This document shows positions 18,264 through 28,639 of a stretch of 64,000 nucleotides of DNA, in pieces. The stretch spans positions 1 through 64,000 of the forward strand of contig NZ_JAHWGU010000041.1 in NCBI RefSeq assembly GCF_020873875.1. Direction: 5' to 3'. The notes under the pieces were generated by a model that searched no databases, was not told the origin of the DNA, and was given only the letters and a program-made list of their open reading frames with translations. The position numbers and the translations under genes were made by a program. The DNA is from Actinoplanes sp. DH11. GTDB taxonomy: Bacteria; Actinomycetota; Actinomycetes; Mycobacteriales; Micromonosporaceae. Every line of letters starts with the position of its first letter. Within the stretch, counting starts at the first letter, position 1.

Positions 18264-19438
18264 ATGGCGCGTTCATCGCACCTGTCCCGGGCAGGGATCG
18301 TCCTGCTCACCACGATCGGTCTCGGTGCGCTCGCCGCACCGGCACAGGCCGCCTCCACCGGCGTGGTCTCGGTCGTCAAGACAACCCAGGTGAAGTACAC
18401 CGCCGGCGCCGGCAAGGCCAACAAGGTCGCCGTCACCCGGTCCGGCCGGACCGTCACCATCGACGACAAGTTCAAGATCAAGGCCGGCAAGGGGTGCAAG
18501 GCGGTCAAGGGCGACAAGACCAAGGTCCGTTGCAAGCTGCCGAAGAACCCGACGAAGATCTTCGTGTACGCCGGCGGTAAGAACGACACGGTCACCAACA
18601 AGACCAGCATCCCGGCGCTGCTCGACGGCGGCACCGGCAACGACAAGCTGGTCGGCGGCCCGGGCACGGACGTGCTCAGTGGACAGTCCGGCGCCGACCG
18701 TCTCTCCGGCGGTGGCGGCACCATCTCCTGACCGGCGGCAGCGGCAACGACAAGCTCTGGGGCCAGGCCGGCAAGGACAGTCTGGCCGGCGGCCACGGTC
18801 ACGACACGCTCTACGGCGGCGCGGGCAACGACGACCTCGACGGTGACAGCGGCTACATCGGGGACCGCGGCAACGACAAGCTCTACGGCGAGAGCGGCAA
18901 CGACTGGCTCGAGGGCAGCTACGGCAAGGACCTGCTCTCCGGCGGCAGCGGCGACGACCACCTGGACGGTGACGTCAACGCCGAGGACACCTCGGGCGTG
19001 GTCGCCGCGGACGTGCTGCTCGGCGGCACCGGCAACGACACCGTCGACTACAACGGACGCGGCCTCACGGTCGCCGATCTGAGTGGCTCCCGGGGCAACG
19101 ACGGCCAGCCCGGCGAGGGTGACACCGTCGGCTCCGACGTGGAGAACCTGACCGGCGGCGACGGGCGGAACGTGTTCACCGGCAACGCCGGCGCCAACCG
19201 GCTCACCGGCGGCGAGGGTGACGACCTGTTCCGCGGCGGCGCCGGAAACGACACGCTGTACGGCGGCTACGGCAAGAACGAACTGTACGGCGAGGCCGGC
19301 GACGACTCCCTCCACACCCGTGCGGCCGGGGACCCGGACCAGACCTCCGACCCGGACAAGGTCGACGGCGGCCCGAACACCGACACCTGCGTCGTCAGCG
19401 CCATCGACGCGGTCACCAACTGCGAGCGGCGCGGCTGA
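18264..19438 (+). pseudogene. Secreted RTX/hemolysin-type repeat protein, frameshifted
   Basis: The gene starts at ATG 18264 after a GGGGGAAG ribosome binding site. It encodes a signal peptide (residues about 1-32, ending AAPAQAAS) and a basic beta-rich domain rich in Lys (to about 115). Calcium-binding nonapeptide repeats then begin ([11 protein letters not shown] and similar). Frame 1 stops at 18731, but the repeats continue without loss in another frame from about 18723 to 19438 ([22 protein letters not shown]). A single missing base near 18722 (ACC-AT where ACC-GAT would restore GTDLLTGG) explains it. The C-terminus ends with a Cys pair. It is either a recent pseudogene, a programmed shift or a sequence error. 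The intact product would be a secreted calcium-binding beta-roll protein. Confidence 0.85.
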
Positions 19439-19453
19439 GCCAGCGCACGCACA

Positions 19454-19492
19454 CGGCCGGGTGCCCGGGGGAAATCCCGGGGCGCCCGGCCG
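19454..19492. terminator. Long GC hairpin between convergent genes
   Basis: A 16-bp stem with one bulge (19454-19469 against 19476-19492) and a 6-base loop sits between the RTX gene and the convergent TetR gene. It could terminate both. No T run is present. Confidence 0.6.
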
Positions 19493-19546
19493 GTTCGTGC
19501 CGGCCCTGTTCCGGACGAAGCCTCGGCGCGCGGACCGGGCGCGGGA

Positions 19547-20743
19547 TCAGGCGTGCAGCACGGTGAGTGCCAGCCGGATCAGGTGCCCGTCCATCCCGGT
19601 GCGCGCGTCGAACCGCACCCAGCGACTCAGATCCGTCACCACGTTCAGCGCCGCGTGCACCAGCACCCGCGCCTCCGCGACCGGGACCTCGGGACGTAAC
19701 CGGCCGAGCAGCCGCACCCACTCCTCGACGTGCAGCCGCTGCACCTTGCGCAGCTCGTGCCGGTCGGCGTCGGGCAGGTTGTTGTTCTCCGCCAGGTAGA
19801 CCGAGACCAGGGCACTGCGCTCGAACGTCAGCTCGACATAGGACCGGGCCATCCGGCGCAGGGCGTCCTCGTCGTCGCGGGCGCCGGACAGGGCCACCGC
19901 GGTGGTCTCGGCGACCCGCTCGGAGGCCCGGTAGAAGGCGGCGGCCAGGATGTCGGCCTTGCCGGGGAAGTAGCGGTACACACTTGACGCGTTGATCCCC
20001 GCGGCCCGGCCGATCTCTTCCACACCGACCGCGTGGTACCCGTACCGATGGAAGAGTTTGACCGCCTCGGCCAGCAGAATCTCGCGCCGCGCGCCCACCC
20101 GCACCGCCTGGTCGCCGGCGGGTCCGGCCGGGACCGGTGCCGGGGTCGGCGGCTCGCCGCGCAGCACCGCCCACGCCATCCGGCGCAGCGCGGCCTCACC
20201 GCGGCTCTTGGCGATCGCCGCGCGATGCGTGCCGAGACTGCCGAAGACGCTGAGCGTGGCGCGGACGAGCGCTTCCGCCTCCGGCCCGGTGAGTGCCGGG
20301 CGCAGAGCCAGCAGGGGTACGGCCAGACGCCGCACCAGCGTCTCCAGGACGTCCTGGAACTCGGCGCGGTGCTCGTCCCGCAGGTAACGCCACTCCCACT
20401 GGTAGAGCCCGGCCACCGTCCGCCCCCGCACGGCGAGCCGGGCCAGGACGGCGAGCAGGTCGTCCAGGTCCGGCGCCGCGGTGGCGTCGGTCGCGTCGAG
20501 CACCGTGGCGGCGAGCCCGCGGGTGGCGTGCACGAGCATCGCGTACTTGTTCGGGAAGTGCCGGTAGATCGCCGGTCCGCTGATCCCGACCGCGGTGGCG
20601 ATCTCGTCGATGCCGACCCGGTGGTAGCCGCGTTCGCAGAACAGCTCGGCCGCGGCCAGGGCGAGTTGCGCCTTGCGGTCCTTGGGGCGTTTGCGGACCG
20701 CCGGCGCGGGTTCCCCGGGGGCCGCCTCCCCGGCCGGTGCCAT
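19547..20743 (-). CDS. Tandem double-TetR transcriptional regulator
   Basis: A 398-aa protein made of two complete TetR units. HTH 1 lies at residues about 22-68 ([19 protein letters not shown], then [13 protein letters not shown]) and HTH 2 at about 218-263 ([19 protein letters not shown], then [13 protein letters not shown]). Each is followed by its own ligand-binding-type helical domain. A normal TetR is about 200 aa, so this is a fusion or duplication that would present two DNA-reading heads per chain. The start ATG 20743 removes an unlikely upstream extension. It is divergent from fadA-fadB and probably represses that operon in response to an acyl-CoA. A duplicated element in the shared promoter fits two heads. 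Confidence 0.92.
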   Translation of the reverse strand: MAPAGEAAPGEPAPAVRKRPKDRKAQLALAAAELFCERGYHRVGIDEIATAVGISGPAIYRHFPNKYAMLVHATRGLAATVLDATDATAAPDLDDLLAVLARLAVRGRTVAGLYQWEWRYLRDEHRAEFQDVLETLVRRLAVPLLALRPALTGPEAEALVRATLSVFGSLGTHRAAIAKSRGEAALRRMAWAVLRGEPPTPAPVPAGPAGDQAVRVGARREILLAEAVKLFHRYGYHAVGVEEIGRAAGINASSVYRYFPGKADILAAAFYRASERVAETTAVALSGARDDEDALRRMARSYVELTFERSALVSVYLAENNNLPDADRHELRKVQRLHVEEWVRLLGRLRPEVPVAEARVLVHAALNVVTDLSRWVRFDARTGMDGHLIRLALTVLHA

Positions 20744-20770
20744 GCTCACGCGGGACAGCCTAGTGGTGAT

Positions 20771-20846
20771 CCGCAGTTCGCGGCATGGGCGTACTCCTAG
20801 CCTTGACATCAAGCGGAAACATCGGCAAAAGTTAGCCGCAATTCGC
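20771..20846. promoter_or_regulatory. Shared tetR/fadA promoter region with direct repeat
   Basis: The element CCGCA(G/A)TTCGC occurs twice in direct orientation, at 20771-20781 and 20836-20846, 65 bp apart and both outside coding sequence. The left copy is also part of an inverted CCGC-N5-GCGG. Between them is a TTGACA -35-like hexamer (about 20803-20808). The arrangement brackets the fadA promoter and suits repression by a protein with two DNA-binding heads. Binding is inferred. Confidence 0.5.
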
Positions 20847-20864
20847 ATCCGAGGGAGTTACCCG

Positions 20865-22079
20865 ATGACTACCGAGGCCTTCGTCTACGACGCCGTGCGC
20901 ACTCCGCGCGGGCGCGGCAAGAAGACCGGTTCCCTGCACGGGGTGAAGCCCATCTCGCTGGTCGTCGGACTCATCGACGAGCTGCGCCGGCGCTTCCCCG
21001 ACGTCGACCCTGCCGAGATCGACGACATGGTGCTCGGCGTCGTGTCCCCGCTCGGCGACCAGGGCTCCGACATCGCCAAGACGGCGGCGATCGCGGCCGG
21101 CCTGCCCTACACGACGTCCGGGGTCCAGCTCAACCGCTTCTGCGGCTCCGGGCTGGAGGCGGTCAACATCGCCGCGCAGAAGATCCGTTCCGGCTGGGAG
21201 GACCTGGTCCTCGCCGGCGGTGTGGAGTCGATGTCCCGGGTGCCGATGGGCTCCGACGGCGGCGCCTGGGCGCTCGACCCGGAGACCGCGCTGCGGACCG
21301 ACTTCGTGCCGCAGGGCATCAGCGCCGACCTGATCGCCACGATCGACGGCTACAGCCGGGAGACCGTCGACGCGTTCGCCCTGGGCTCGCAGCAGAAAGC
21401 GGCGAAGGCCTGGCAGAACGGTTACTTCGACAGGTCCGTGGTGCCGGTCCGCGACCGGAACGGACTGCTGATCCTGGACCGCGACGAGCACATCCGCGCG
21501 GATTCCACCCTGGACGGCCTGGGCAAGCTTCCGGCCTCGTTCCAGGTGATCGGCGACCAGGGCGGGTTCGACGCGGTCGCCCTGCAGAAATACCACTGGG
21601 TCGAGAAGATCAACCACGTGCACTCGGCGGGCAACTCCTCCGGGATCGTGGACGGCGCCGCCCTCGTCCTCATCGGCTCCGAGGCCGCCGGCAGCCGGGC
21701 CGGCATCCGGCCGCGCGCCCGCATCGTGTCGGCCGCGCTCAGCGGCGCCGACCCGACGATCATGCTGACCGGTCCGGCGCCGGCCTCGCGCAAGGCGCTG
21801 CGGAAGGCCGGCCTGACCGTCGACGACCTCGACCTCGTCGAGATCAACGAGGCGTTCGCGGCGGTGGTCCTGCACTACATCGAGGACATGAAACTCGACC
21901 CCGAGATCGTGAACGTCAACGGCGGCGCGATCGCCATGGGTCACCCGCTGGGCGCGACCGGCGCCATGATCCTGGGCACCCTCGTCGACGAGCTGGAGCG
22001 GCGCGGCGGGCGGTTCGGCCTGGCGACGCTCTGCATCGGCGGCGGCATGGGCATCGCCACCATCGTCGAGCGACTCTGA
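20865..22079 (+). CDS. fadA: Acetyl-CoA acyltransferase (thiolase), beta-oxidation
   Basis: Thiolytic cleavage of 3-ketoacyl-CoA, the last step of fatty acid beta-oxidation. The nucleophilic Cys is in [12 protein letters not shown] (about residue 91). The active-site His is in [16 protein letters not shown] (about 359) and the second Cys is in TLCIGGGMG (about 389). VEINEAFA is also present. At 404 aa the length is normal. ATG 20865 has GGAG upstream. It is followed by fadB 14 nt later and is divergent from the double-TetR gene, forming a typical fadAB operon that encodes the trifunctional complex. Confidence 0.96.
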   Translation: MTTEAFVYDAVRTPRGRGKKTGSLHGVKPISLVVGLIDELRRRFPDVDPAEIDDMVLGVVSPLGDQGSDIAKTAAIAAGLPYTTSGVQLNRFCGSGLEAVNIAAQKIRSGWEDLVLAGGVESMSRVPMGSDGGAWALDPETALRTDFVPQGISADLIATIDGYSRETVDAFALGSQQKAAKAWQNGYFDRSVVPVRDRNGLLILDRDEHIRADSTLDGLGKLPASFQVIGDQGGFDAVALQKYHWVEKINHVHSAGNSSGIVDGAALVLIGSEAAGSRAGIRPRARIVSAALSGADPTIMLTGPAPASRKALRKAGLTVDDLDLVEINEAFAAVVLHYIEDMKLDPEIVNVNGGAIAMGHPLGATGAMILGTLVDELERRGGRFGLATLCIGGGMGIATIVERL

Positions 22080-22093
22080 GGGGCTTGTTCACC

Positions 22094-24241
22094 ATGACCG
22101 AAACCATCCGCTGGGACCGCGGTGACGACGGCATCGTCGTGCTCACCCTCGACGACCCGGGCCGCGGCGCCAACACCATGAACGACGCTTTCGTACGCAG
22201 CATGGGCGCGACCGTCGACCGCCTGGAGGCCGAACGCGACTCGATCACCGGCGTCATCATCACGTCGGCCAAGAAGTCCTGGTTCGCCGGCGGTGACCTG
22301 GACCAGCTCGGCAGCGTGCCGGCCGACCGCGGCGCCGAGGTCTTCGCCCTCTCCACCCAGGTCAAGGGCCAGCTACGCCGGTTGGAGACGCTCGGCAAGC
22401 CGGTGGTGGCCGCGCTCAACGGCTCCGCCCTGGGCGGTGGCCTCGAACTCGCGCTCGCCAGCCACCGGCGGATCGCCGTCAACGATCCGCGTCTGGAGGT
22501 CGGCCTGCCCGAGGTCACGCTCGGCCTGCTGCCCGCCGGCGGTGGCGTGGTCCGCACGGTCCGGCTGCTCGGCCTGCTCGTCGCGCTGACCCAGGTGCTG
22601 CTGCAGGGCACCCGGCACCGGGCGGCGGCGGCCAAGGAGCTCGGCCTGATCGACGAGCTGGTCGACACCCCGGAGCAACTGCTCACCGCGGCCCGCGAGT
22701 GGATCGCCGCCAACCCGGAAGCCGCGCAGCCGTGGGACACCAAGGGCTACCGGATCCCCGGCGGCACCCCGTCCACCCCGGCGCTCGCCGCGCAACTGCC
22801 GGCCTTCCCGGCGACCCTGCGCAAACAGCTCAAGGGCGCGCCCTACCCGGCGCCGCGCAACATCCTCGCGGCCGCCGTCGAGGGCGCCCAGGTGGACGTG
22901 GACACCGCGTTCGTCATCGAGACCCGCTACTTCGTCGAGCTGGTCACCGGCCAGGTCGCCAAAAACATGATCAAGGCGTTCTTCTTCGACCTGAACGAGG
23001 TCAACTCCCGCGACGTCGGCGACGTCCCGCCGATCACGAAGGTGGCGGTGCTCGGTGCCGGCATGATGGGCGCCGCGATCGCCTACGTCACCGCCCGCGC
23101 CGGGGTCCCGGTGGTGCTGCGGGACGTCTCGGCGGAGGCCGCGCAGCGCGGTAAGGCGTACTCGGAGAAGCTCGTCGCCAAAGCCGTCGGCCGTGGCCGG
23201 CTCACCCCGGAGAAGGGCCAGGCCCTGCTCGACCGGATCACCGCGACCGCCGACGTCGCCGACCTGGCCGGCGCCGACGTGGTGATCGAGGCGGTCTTCG
23301 AGGACCCGGCACTCAAGCACAAGGTGTTCGCCGAGATCGAGGACGTGGTCGCGCCGGACGCGCTGCTCTGCTCGAACACCTCCACCCTGCCGATCACGCT
23401 GCTCGCCGAGGGTGTGCGCCGTCAGGCCGACTTCATCGGCCTGCACTTCTTCTCCCCGGTCGACAAAATGCCCCTGGTCGAAGTGATCAAGGGCGAGAAG
23501 ACCGGCGACGAGGCCCTGCGCCGCGCCCTGGCCGTGGTCACGTTGCTGCGCAAGACGCCGATCGTCGTCAACGACAGCCGGGGCTTCTTCACCAGCCGGG
23601 TGATCGGCACGTTCACCAACGAGGGCCTCGCGATGCTGGCCGAGGGCGTCCCCCCGGCCAGCATCGAGCAGGCCAGCAGCCAGGCCGGCTACCCCGCCCC
23701 GGTGCTCCAGCTGATGGACGAGCTCACCCTCACCCTCCCCCGCAAGATCCGCCGGGAGTACGAGGCCGCAGCCACCGCCGCAGGTCTCCCCTACCGGAGC
23801 CACCCGGCCGACGCCGTCATCGACCGCATGATCGACGAGTTCGAGCGCCCCGGCCGGTCCGGCGGCGCCGGCTTCTACGAGTACGCCGACGGCAAACGCA
23901 CCCGGCTCTGGCCCGGCCTGTCCGCCTTCGCCTCCGACGCGGGCCGGCAGATCCCGTTCGAGGACATGCAGGAGCGGATGCTCTTCATCGAAGCCCTCGA
24001 AACGGTGAAATGCCTGGACGAGGGCGTGCTGACCTCGGTCGCGGAGGCGAACATCGGCTCCATCCTCGGCATCGGCTACCCCGGCTGGACCGGCGGCGTC
24101 CTGCAATACATCAACCAGTACCCCGGCGGCCTGCCCGGCTTCGTGGCCCGCGCCCGCGAGCTTGCCGAACGTTACGGCGAACGCTTCACGCCCCCGCCGC
24201 TCCTCCTGGCGAAGGCCGAGGCCGGCGAGACCTTCGCCTGA
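22094..24241 (+). CDS. fadB: Fatty acid oxidation complex alpha subunit
   Basis: A 715-aa fusion with two activities: enoyl-CoA hydratase (crotonase fold, residues about 1-200, with [13 protein letters not shown] and [15 protein letters not shown]) and 3-hydroxyacyl-CoA dehydrogenase. The NAD-binding motif [20 protein letters not shown] is at about 317-336, and the catalytic His is in [19 protein letters not shown]. The C-terminal domains carry [10 protein letters not shown]. It works with FadA in beta-oxidation. The start ATG 22094 follows GAGGGG. A perfect 11-bp hairpin lies 12 nt after the stop. Confidence 0.95.
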   Translation: MTETIRWDRGDDGIVVLTLDDPGRGANTMNDAFVRSMGATVDRLEAERDSITGVIITSAKKSWFAGGDLDQLGSVPADRGAEVFALSTQVKGQLRRLETLGKPVVAALNGSALGGGLELALASHRRIAVNDPRLEVGLPEVTLGLLPAGGGVVRTVRLLGLLVALTQVLLQGTRHRAAAAKELGLIDELVDTPEQLLTAAREWIAANPEAAQPWDTKGYRIPGGTPSTPALAAQLPAFPATLRKQLKGAPYPAPRNILAAAVEGAQVDVDTAFVIETRYFVELVTGQVAKNMIKAFFFDLNEVNSRDVGDVPPITKVAVLGAGMMGAAIAYVTARAGVPVVLRDVSAEAAQRGKAYSEKLVAKAVGRGRLTPEKGQALLDRITATADVADLAGADVVIEAVFEDPALKHKVFAEIEDVVAPDALLCSNTSTLPITLLAEGVRRQADFIGLHFFSPVDKMPLVEVIKGEKTGDEALRRALAVVTLLRKTPIVVNDSRGFFTSRVIGTFTNEGLAMLAEGVPPASIEQASSQAGYPAPVLQLMDELTLTLPRKIRREYEAAATAAGLPYRSHPADAVIDRMIDEFERPGRSGGAGFYEYADGKRTRLWPGLSAFASDAGRQIPFEDMQERMLFIEALETVKCLDEGVLTSVAEANIGSILGIGYPGWTGGVLQYINQYPGGLPGFVARARELAERYGERFTPPPLLLAKAEAGETFA

Positions 24242-24253
24242 CAGGCACCGAGC

Positions 24254-24293
24254 GGGCCGGTCACTCTCCCTCAGGGGTACGGGTGACCGGCCC
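24254..24293 (+). terminator. Hairpin downstream of fadB
   Basis: Perfect 11-bp arms GGGCCGGTCAC (24254-24264) and GTGACCGGCCC (24283-24293) enclose an 18-nt loop, starting 12 nt after the fadB stop. It is a likely transcription end or RNA-stabilising stem. Confidence 0.7.
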
Positions 24294-24305
24294 ACCCCGT
24301 GCGGC

Positions 24306-24386
24306 GATGTTGATCTGCCAGCGGCGCGAAATCGCGGTTCCAACCCCATGATCACAGCGATTTCGTAGCGCTAGCAGATCAACATC
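24306..24386. repeat. Long imperfect inverted repeat (MITE- or terminator-like)
   Basis: Two 30-nt arms (24306-24335 and 24357-24386) match at 26 of 30 positions when one is reverse-complemented. Both outer ends read GATGTTGATCTGC inward, and the inner ends read GAAATCGC; the mismatches cluster between. The 21-nt loop is AT-richer than its surroundings. It lies between the convergent fadB and phosphotransferase genes and could be a mobile palindromic repeat or a bidirectional terminator. Confidence 0.85.
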
Positions 24387-24533
24387 TCGATGCCGGCGGC
24401 GTGGCCGACGCCACCGGGACCAGAGCGGCGCGGACCCGGACTTTCATGCGCGGGCGGCCTCGGCTGGACGGCGATCGGGGTGCGGCGCCCGCCGGGGAAG
24501 TAGCCGGGCCGGCGGGGAACGCTGCCAGGCCGG

Positions 24534-25307
24534 TCAGCGGGGGAAGGTTGCCAGTTCGTGCACTGCGGCTGCCAGGTCGCGGTCGTAGCCCGACTCGATC
24601 AGCTTGCGGCAGCCTGGGTCGCCGGCTGCCGCCAACCGGCGGATGTCGTGGATGGAGGCGCTGATGCGGTCGCGCGTCTCGCGTACCATTTGGGTGGTTT
24701 CGCCTCGCCAGCCGTAGGCCTCGAGCATCAGGCGTAGCCGGCGGGGGCGGTCGGCGAAGGCGGTGAAACCTTCGGCGGTGGCCACGTGGCGGGCGGAGAG
24801 CGGCACCCAGGCGAAGGCCGTGAAGGCCAGGTCGGCCTCGGCGGTGACCGGGCCGGCGAAGTCCCAGCCGAAGAAGCCGGTCACGCGGTCGCCGGACCAG
24901 ACCGCGTTGCAGGGGGCCGCGTCGTTGTGCCCGATGATCAGGCCGGGTTCCCAGTCGCCGCCCTTGCGCCAGACCGCGTCCGGCGGCGGGACGAAGTCCG
25001 CGACCACGGCGTGATATTCGCGCAGCCACTGTGCCACCTGCCACAGTGTTTCGTCGCTGTGCACCCAGGGCGGCCAGGGCTTGTCGTCGCCGAGGCTTTC
25101 GCCGGGCAGCAGCGTGAGGATCTCCCGGCCCTGGCCGTCGATGCCGCGCGGTGCCGGCGCGCCGTCGAAACCGGCGTCCTCGAGGTGCTTGAGCAGGGCG
25201 AATACAGCGGGCGTCCAGTCACCGGCCGGCCGGCGCACGGTCTGCCCCACACGGACCGCACCTCCCGTCCGGCCGCCGGGTAAGTCGTGCTCCAGGTTCA
25301 TGATCAT
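24534..25307 (-). CDS. APH-fold phosphotransferase family protein
   Basis: A 257-aa kinase-fold protein. The catalytic loop GLIIGHNDAAPCNAVWSG (about residues 124-141) keeps His-x-Asp and Asn. The metal site is GFFGWDFAGPVTAEADLA, with WDFA in place of the usual IDW/IDF. The N-lobe is short: it has a beta-rich start (GGRTGGAVRVGQTVRRPAG) and no obvious nucleotide loop lysine. It may act on a small metabolite or antibiotic; the substrate is unknown. ATG 25307 and 25301 are both possible starts. It is followed on the same strand by no partner; the ABC exporter gene ends 24 nt upstream of its start. Confidence 0.82.
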   Translation of the reverse strand: MIMNLEHDLPGGRTGGAVRVGQTVRRPAGDWTPAVFALLKHLEDAGFDGAPAPRGIDGQGREILTLLPGESLGDDKPWPPWVHSDETLWQVAQWLREYHAVVADFVPPPDAVWRKGGDWEPGLIIGHNDAAPCNAVWSGDRVTGFFGWDFAGPVTAEADLAFTAFAWVPLSARHVATAEGFTAFADRPRRLRLMLEAYGWRGETTQMVRETRDRISASIHDIRRLAAAGDPGCRKLIESGYDRDLAAAVHELATFPR

Positions 25308-25330
25308 CTACGGTAGCGGGGGCCTGGAGA

Positions 25331-27076
25331 TCACGCAGCGCCCGGTCTGAGGGGGTCGGCGGCGAGCCTGCGGTAGTACGGGTCGGAGTCGATCAACTCG
25401 TCGTGGGTGCCCGCCGCGGTGACCACGCCGTCGTCGATGACCAGGACGCGGTCGGCGGCGTGCACGGTGGAGAACCGGTGGGCGATCACGACCAGCGCGC
25501 AGACCGCGGCGACCTCGCGCAACGCCACCGCCAGCGCGCGTTCGCCGTCCGGGTCCAGGTGCGCGGTCGGCTCGTCGAGCAGGATCAGGCGGGGCCGGGC
25601 CAGCAGGCATCGAGCGATGGCCACCCGCTGCCGCTGCCCGCCGGAGAGTTGCCGCCCGCGCTCGCCGACGGATGTGTCCAGCCCGGCGGGCAGGGCGGCC
25701 ACCACGGCGTTCAGCCCGGTCATCGTCAGCACCCGGTGCAACTCGTGCTCGGTCACCGACGGTCCGGCGCCGTAGAGCAGGTTCTCCCGCAGCGTGCCGG
25801 CCAGCAACGGGCAGTCCTGTTCGACCAGGCCGACGGCGGCGCGGTGCCGCGCGTACGGCACGAATCGCACATCCCGCCCGTGCAGCAGCACCGACCCGCT
25901 GTCGGGCTCGTAGAACCGTTCGGCCAGCGCGAACACCGTCGACTTGCCGGCGCCGGACGGCCCGACCAGGGCGATCAGACCGTGGTCGGGCACCGTGAAC
26001 CGGATGCCGCGCAGCACCGGGCGGTCCGGGTGGTAGCCGAACCAGACGTCCCGGAACTCGAGGACCGGCGCGGGCCGACGCTGCATCGGCACCACGGCGA
26101 CCGGCTGGTCCCGTTCGACGGGCAGCGCCAGCACCTCGTTGATCCGGTGCAGCGCGCCCGAGCCCTGCTGGATCGCGCTGACCGCCTGGAAGATCTCGTA
26201 GACGGGGGCCGACAGGTACGTCATTGCCAGGGTGAACGCGACGAGCCGGCCGAGGCTTGTCTCCCCGGCCGCGACCCGGCCGGAGCCGACCATCAGCACC
26301 GCGAGGAAGGCGCCGCTGACGGCGAGGTCGTTCGTCGGCCCGCTGAGCGCGACGAGGCCGGCCATCCGCAGGTTCGACAGGTACGCCCGTCCGGCGGACC
26401 TGTCGATCCGGGCGGCCTCGACCGGTTCGGCCCGGCAGGCCCGCACCGTGCGTACCCCGCCGAGCGCCCGTTCCAGGTCGGCGGCGAGGGTGCCCTCGGC
26501 CGCCTGCGCGGCCCGCGACGCGACGCGCAGCCGGCCCACCACCACGAGCAGGCTCCCGATCGCCACCCCGAACAGCAGCACGACGAGGATCAGCAGCCAC
26601 CGGTCCAGCCAGCCCAGCAGCAGCACGGTGGCGACCAGGCCGGCCACGCCGGCGATCCCGGTGCCGAGGCTCTGCGCCACCAGGGTCTTGACGATGGTGG
26701 TGTCGCCGCAGGCCCGGGCGATGACATCACCGGTTCGCACGTGGTCGAAGACGGACAGCCGCACCCGCAGCATGTGGGCGGTGACCTGGCGGCGCAGGTC
26801 GCGGGTCATGGTCTCCCCGGTGTAGGCCTGCACCCAGCGGGCCAGCGCGAGCGCGGACGCCTGCGCGGTGAACAATCCGGCGAGGGCGCCGAGCACCGGC
26901 CACGGCACCCGACCACCGGCGGCCGCGTCGATCGCCCGGCCGGCGAGCAGCGGCTGCGCCAGGGCGAGGGCGGAGCCGAGCAGGCTGAGCCCGGCGGCGA
27001 GCGCGATCCATCGCCGGTAGCCCCGGGTGAGCCGCCGCAAGTCCCGCCAGCGGGCCATGTCGGCGGAACCGGGCAT
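25331..27076 (-). CDS. ABC exporter half-transporter (multidrug/lipid type)
   Basis: A 581-aa fused half-transporter. Residues about 15-300 are the type IV exporter membrane domain with six helices. The nucleotide-binding domain from about 335 has Walker [11 protein letters not shown]-loop [10 protein letters not shown], signature [15 protein letters not shown], Walker [13 protein letters not shown] and H-loop VVIAHRFS. It should work as a homodimer, since no second half-transporter is adjacent. ATG 27076 has GAGGAG 7 nt upstream and is better supported than the first ATG (27094). Substrate unknown; it may be co-transcribed with the phosphotransferase gene downstream. Confidence 0.93.
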   Translation of the reverse strand: MPGSADMARWRDLRRLTRGYRRWIALAAGLSLLGSALALAQPLLAGRAIDAAAGGRVPWPVLGALAGLFTAQASALALARWVQAYTGETMTRDLRRQVTAHMLRVRLSVFDHVRTGDVIARACGDTTIVKTLVAQSLGTGIAGVAGLVATVLLLGWLDRWLLILVVLLFGVAIGSLLVVVGRLRVASRAAQAAEGTLAADLERALGGVRTVRACRAEPVEAARIDRSAGRAYLSNLRMAGLVALSGPTNDLAVSGAFLAVLMVGSGRVAAGETSLGRLVAFTLAMTYLSAPVYEIFQAVSAIQQGSGALHRINEVLALPVERDQPVAVVPMQRRPAPVLEFRDVWFGYHPDRPVLRGIRFTVPDHGLIALVGPSGAGKSTVFALAERFYEPDSGSVLLHGRDVRFVPYARHRAAVGLVEQDCPLLAGTLRENLLYGAGPSVTEHELHRVLTMTGLNAVVAALPAGLDTSVGERGRQLSGGQRQRVAIARCLLARPRLILLDEPTAHLDPDGERALAVALREVAAVCALVVIAHRFSTVHAADRVLVIDDGVVTAAGTHDELIDSDPYYRRLAADPLRPGAA

Positions 27077-27232
27077 GCGACGACTCCTCGGCATTTATCG
27101 GCCGAAACTGCCGAACGGCCTGAACCACACGCTAGGCACCCGTGACCGCGGGCGGCAACCGCCCGGTCACTCCCCGGCAGCGTCGGATCCCGGCCCATGT
27201 CCCTCGACCGGGAGCGATGACACAATGCGGTC

Positions 27233-28627
27233 ATGACGCTGCTCGCCGCGATGCTCAGCGACCCCGACCTGCCCGAGGCCGTCGCCACACCGGAAGCGAG
27301 CCTCTCCCGGCACGAGCTGCTCGGCTGGGCGTGTGCCGTCGCGGAACGGATCGCCGGCGCGCCGATCGTGGCCGTGCACGCCGCACCCGGCCTGCCCACG
27401 ATCGCCGCCGTCGCCGGGGCCCTGCTCGCCGGGGTGCCCGTCGTCCCGGTGCCGCCCGACGCCGGTGAGCTGGAGCGGGCGCACATCCTGCGGGACTCGC
27501 GGGCCGCCCTGATCCTGTCGGACGATCCCGGAGCGGCCGGCGACTCCCCCGTTCCGGTGGTCCCCATCAGTGATCGTAAACGGCCCGGCAGCATGCCTGC
27601 GGCAGTCGAAAACCGGACCGCCCTGGTGCTCTACACCAGCGGCACGACCGGCCCGCCGAAAGGCGTGGTGCTCTCCCGCGACGCGCTCGCGGCCTGCCTG
27701 GACGCGCTCGCCGAGGCCTGGGAGTGGACGCCGGGCGACACGCTCACGCACGGACTACCGCTCTACCACGTGCACGGCCTGGTGCTGGGCGTTCTCGGTC
27801 CGCTGCGGCTGGGCGGGCGGTTGCGGCACACCCTCAGGCCCACCCCTCAGGCGTACGCGGAAACGCCCGGCACCATGTATTTCGGCGTGCCCACCGTCTG
27901 GTCCCGGATCGCGAACGCGCCCGCCGCGGCACGCGCCCTGGCACCCGCCCGGCTGCTCGTCTCCGGCAGCGCACCCCTGCCGGTGCCGGTCTTCGACGAC
28001 CTGCTGCGGCTGACCGGTCAAGCCCCCGTCGAGCGGTACGGGATGACCGAAACCCTGATCACGGTGAGCGCGCGGGCCGGCGGGGAGCGTCGTCCCGGCC
28101 ACGTCGGTACACCGCTGACCGGTGTCCGGACCCGCCTGGTCGACGAGTCCGGTGATCCGCTGCCGCACGACGGCACGACCATCGGCAACCTGCAGATCGC
28201 CGGACCCACCCTGCTCGACGGGTACCTGCGCGGCACCGGCACCGAGCCGCCCGAGCTGGCCGGCGGCTGGTTCCCGACCGGCGACGTCGCCACCGTCGGC
28301 CCGGACGGCTGGCACCGGATCGTCGGCCGCGCCTCCACCGACCTGATCAAGACGGGTGGTTACCGGGTCGGCGCCGGCGAGGTCGAGGACGCCCTGCTGC
28401 TGCACCCCGCCGTCCGCGAGGCCGCGGTGATCGGCACCGGCCATCCCGACCTGGGCGAGCAGGTCACCGCGTTCGTCGTCGCGGATCCGGTGACGGCGGA
28501 GGAGCTGATCACTTTCGTGGCGCAGCGGCTGGCCGCGCACAAGCGGCCCCGCGTGGTGCGGCTGGTCGAGGCGCTCCCCCGCAACGCCATGGGCAAGGTG
28601 CAGAAGAAGCGCCTCACCGCGATGTGA
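27233..28627 (+). CDS. fadD36: FadD36-like fatty-acid-CoA ligase
   Basis: An ANL-superfamily acyl-CoA synthetase of 464 aa. Its sequence closely parallels M. tuberculosis FadD36 as I recall it. Shared stretches include HGLPLYHVHGLVLGVLG, ARLLVSGSAPLPVPVFD and DLIKTGGYRVGAGEVEDALL. The ATP-binding A3 motif is VLYTSGTTGPPKGVVLS (residues about 130-146), A5 is RYGMTETL, A8 is the GYRVGAGEVE segment, and the C-terminal catalytic Lys is in NAMGKVQKKRL. The N-terminal domain is shorter than in long-chain ligases. It would activate an acyl group before beta-oxidation by FadA/FadB encoded 3 kb away. The gene symbol is by similarity. Confidence 0.85.
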   Translation: MTLLAAMLSDPDLPEAVATPEASLSRHELLGWACAVAERIAGAPIVAVHAAPGLPTIAAVAGALLAGVPVVPVPPDAGELERAHILRDSRAALILSDDPGAAGDSPVPVVPISDRKRPGSMPAAVENRTALVLYTSGTTGPPKGVVLSRDALAACLDALAEAWEWTPGDTLTHGLPLYHVHGLVLGVLGPLRLGGRLRHTLRPTPQAYAETPGTMYFGVPTVWSRIANAPAAARALAPARLLVSGSAPLPVPVFDDLLRLTGQAPVERYGMTETLITVSARAGGERRPGHVGTPLTGVRTRLVDESGDPLPHDGTTIGNLQIAGPTLLDGYLRGTGTEPPELAGGWFPTGDVATVGPDGWHRIVGRASTDLIKTGGYRVGAGEVEDALLLHPAVREAAVIGTGHPDLGEQVTAFVVADPVTAEELITFVAQRLAAHKRPRVVRLVEALPRNAMGKVQKKRLTAM

Positions 28628-28639
28628 GGCGGCGCCCGG

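Noticed and set aside
22373-24355. 660-codon minus-strand frame opposite fadB
   Set aside because: It mirrors the fadB codons, has Arg/Asp/Glu/Gly-biased content and no domain; it is a shadow.
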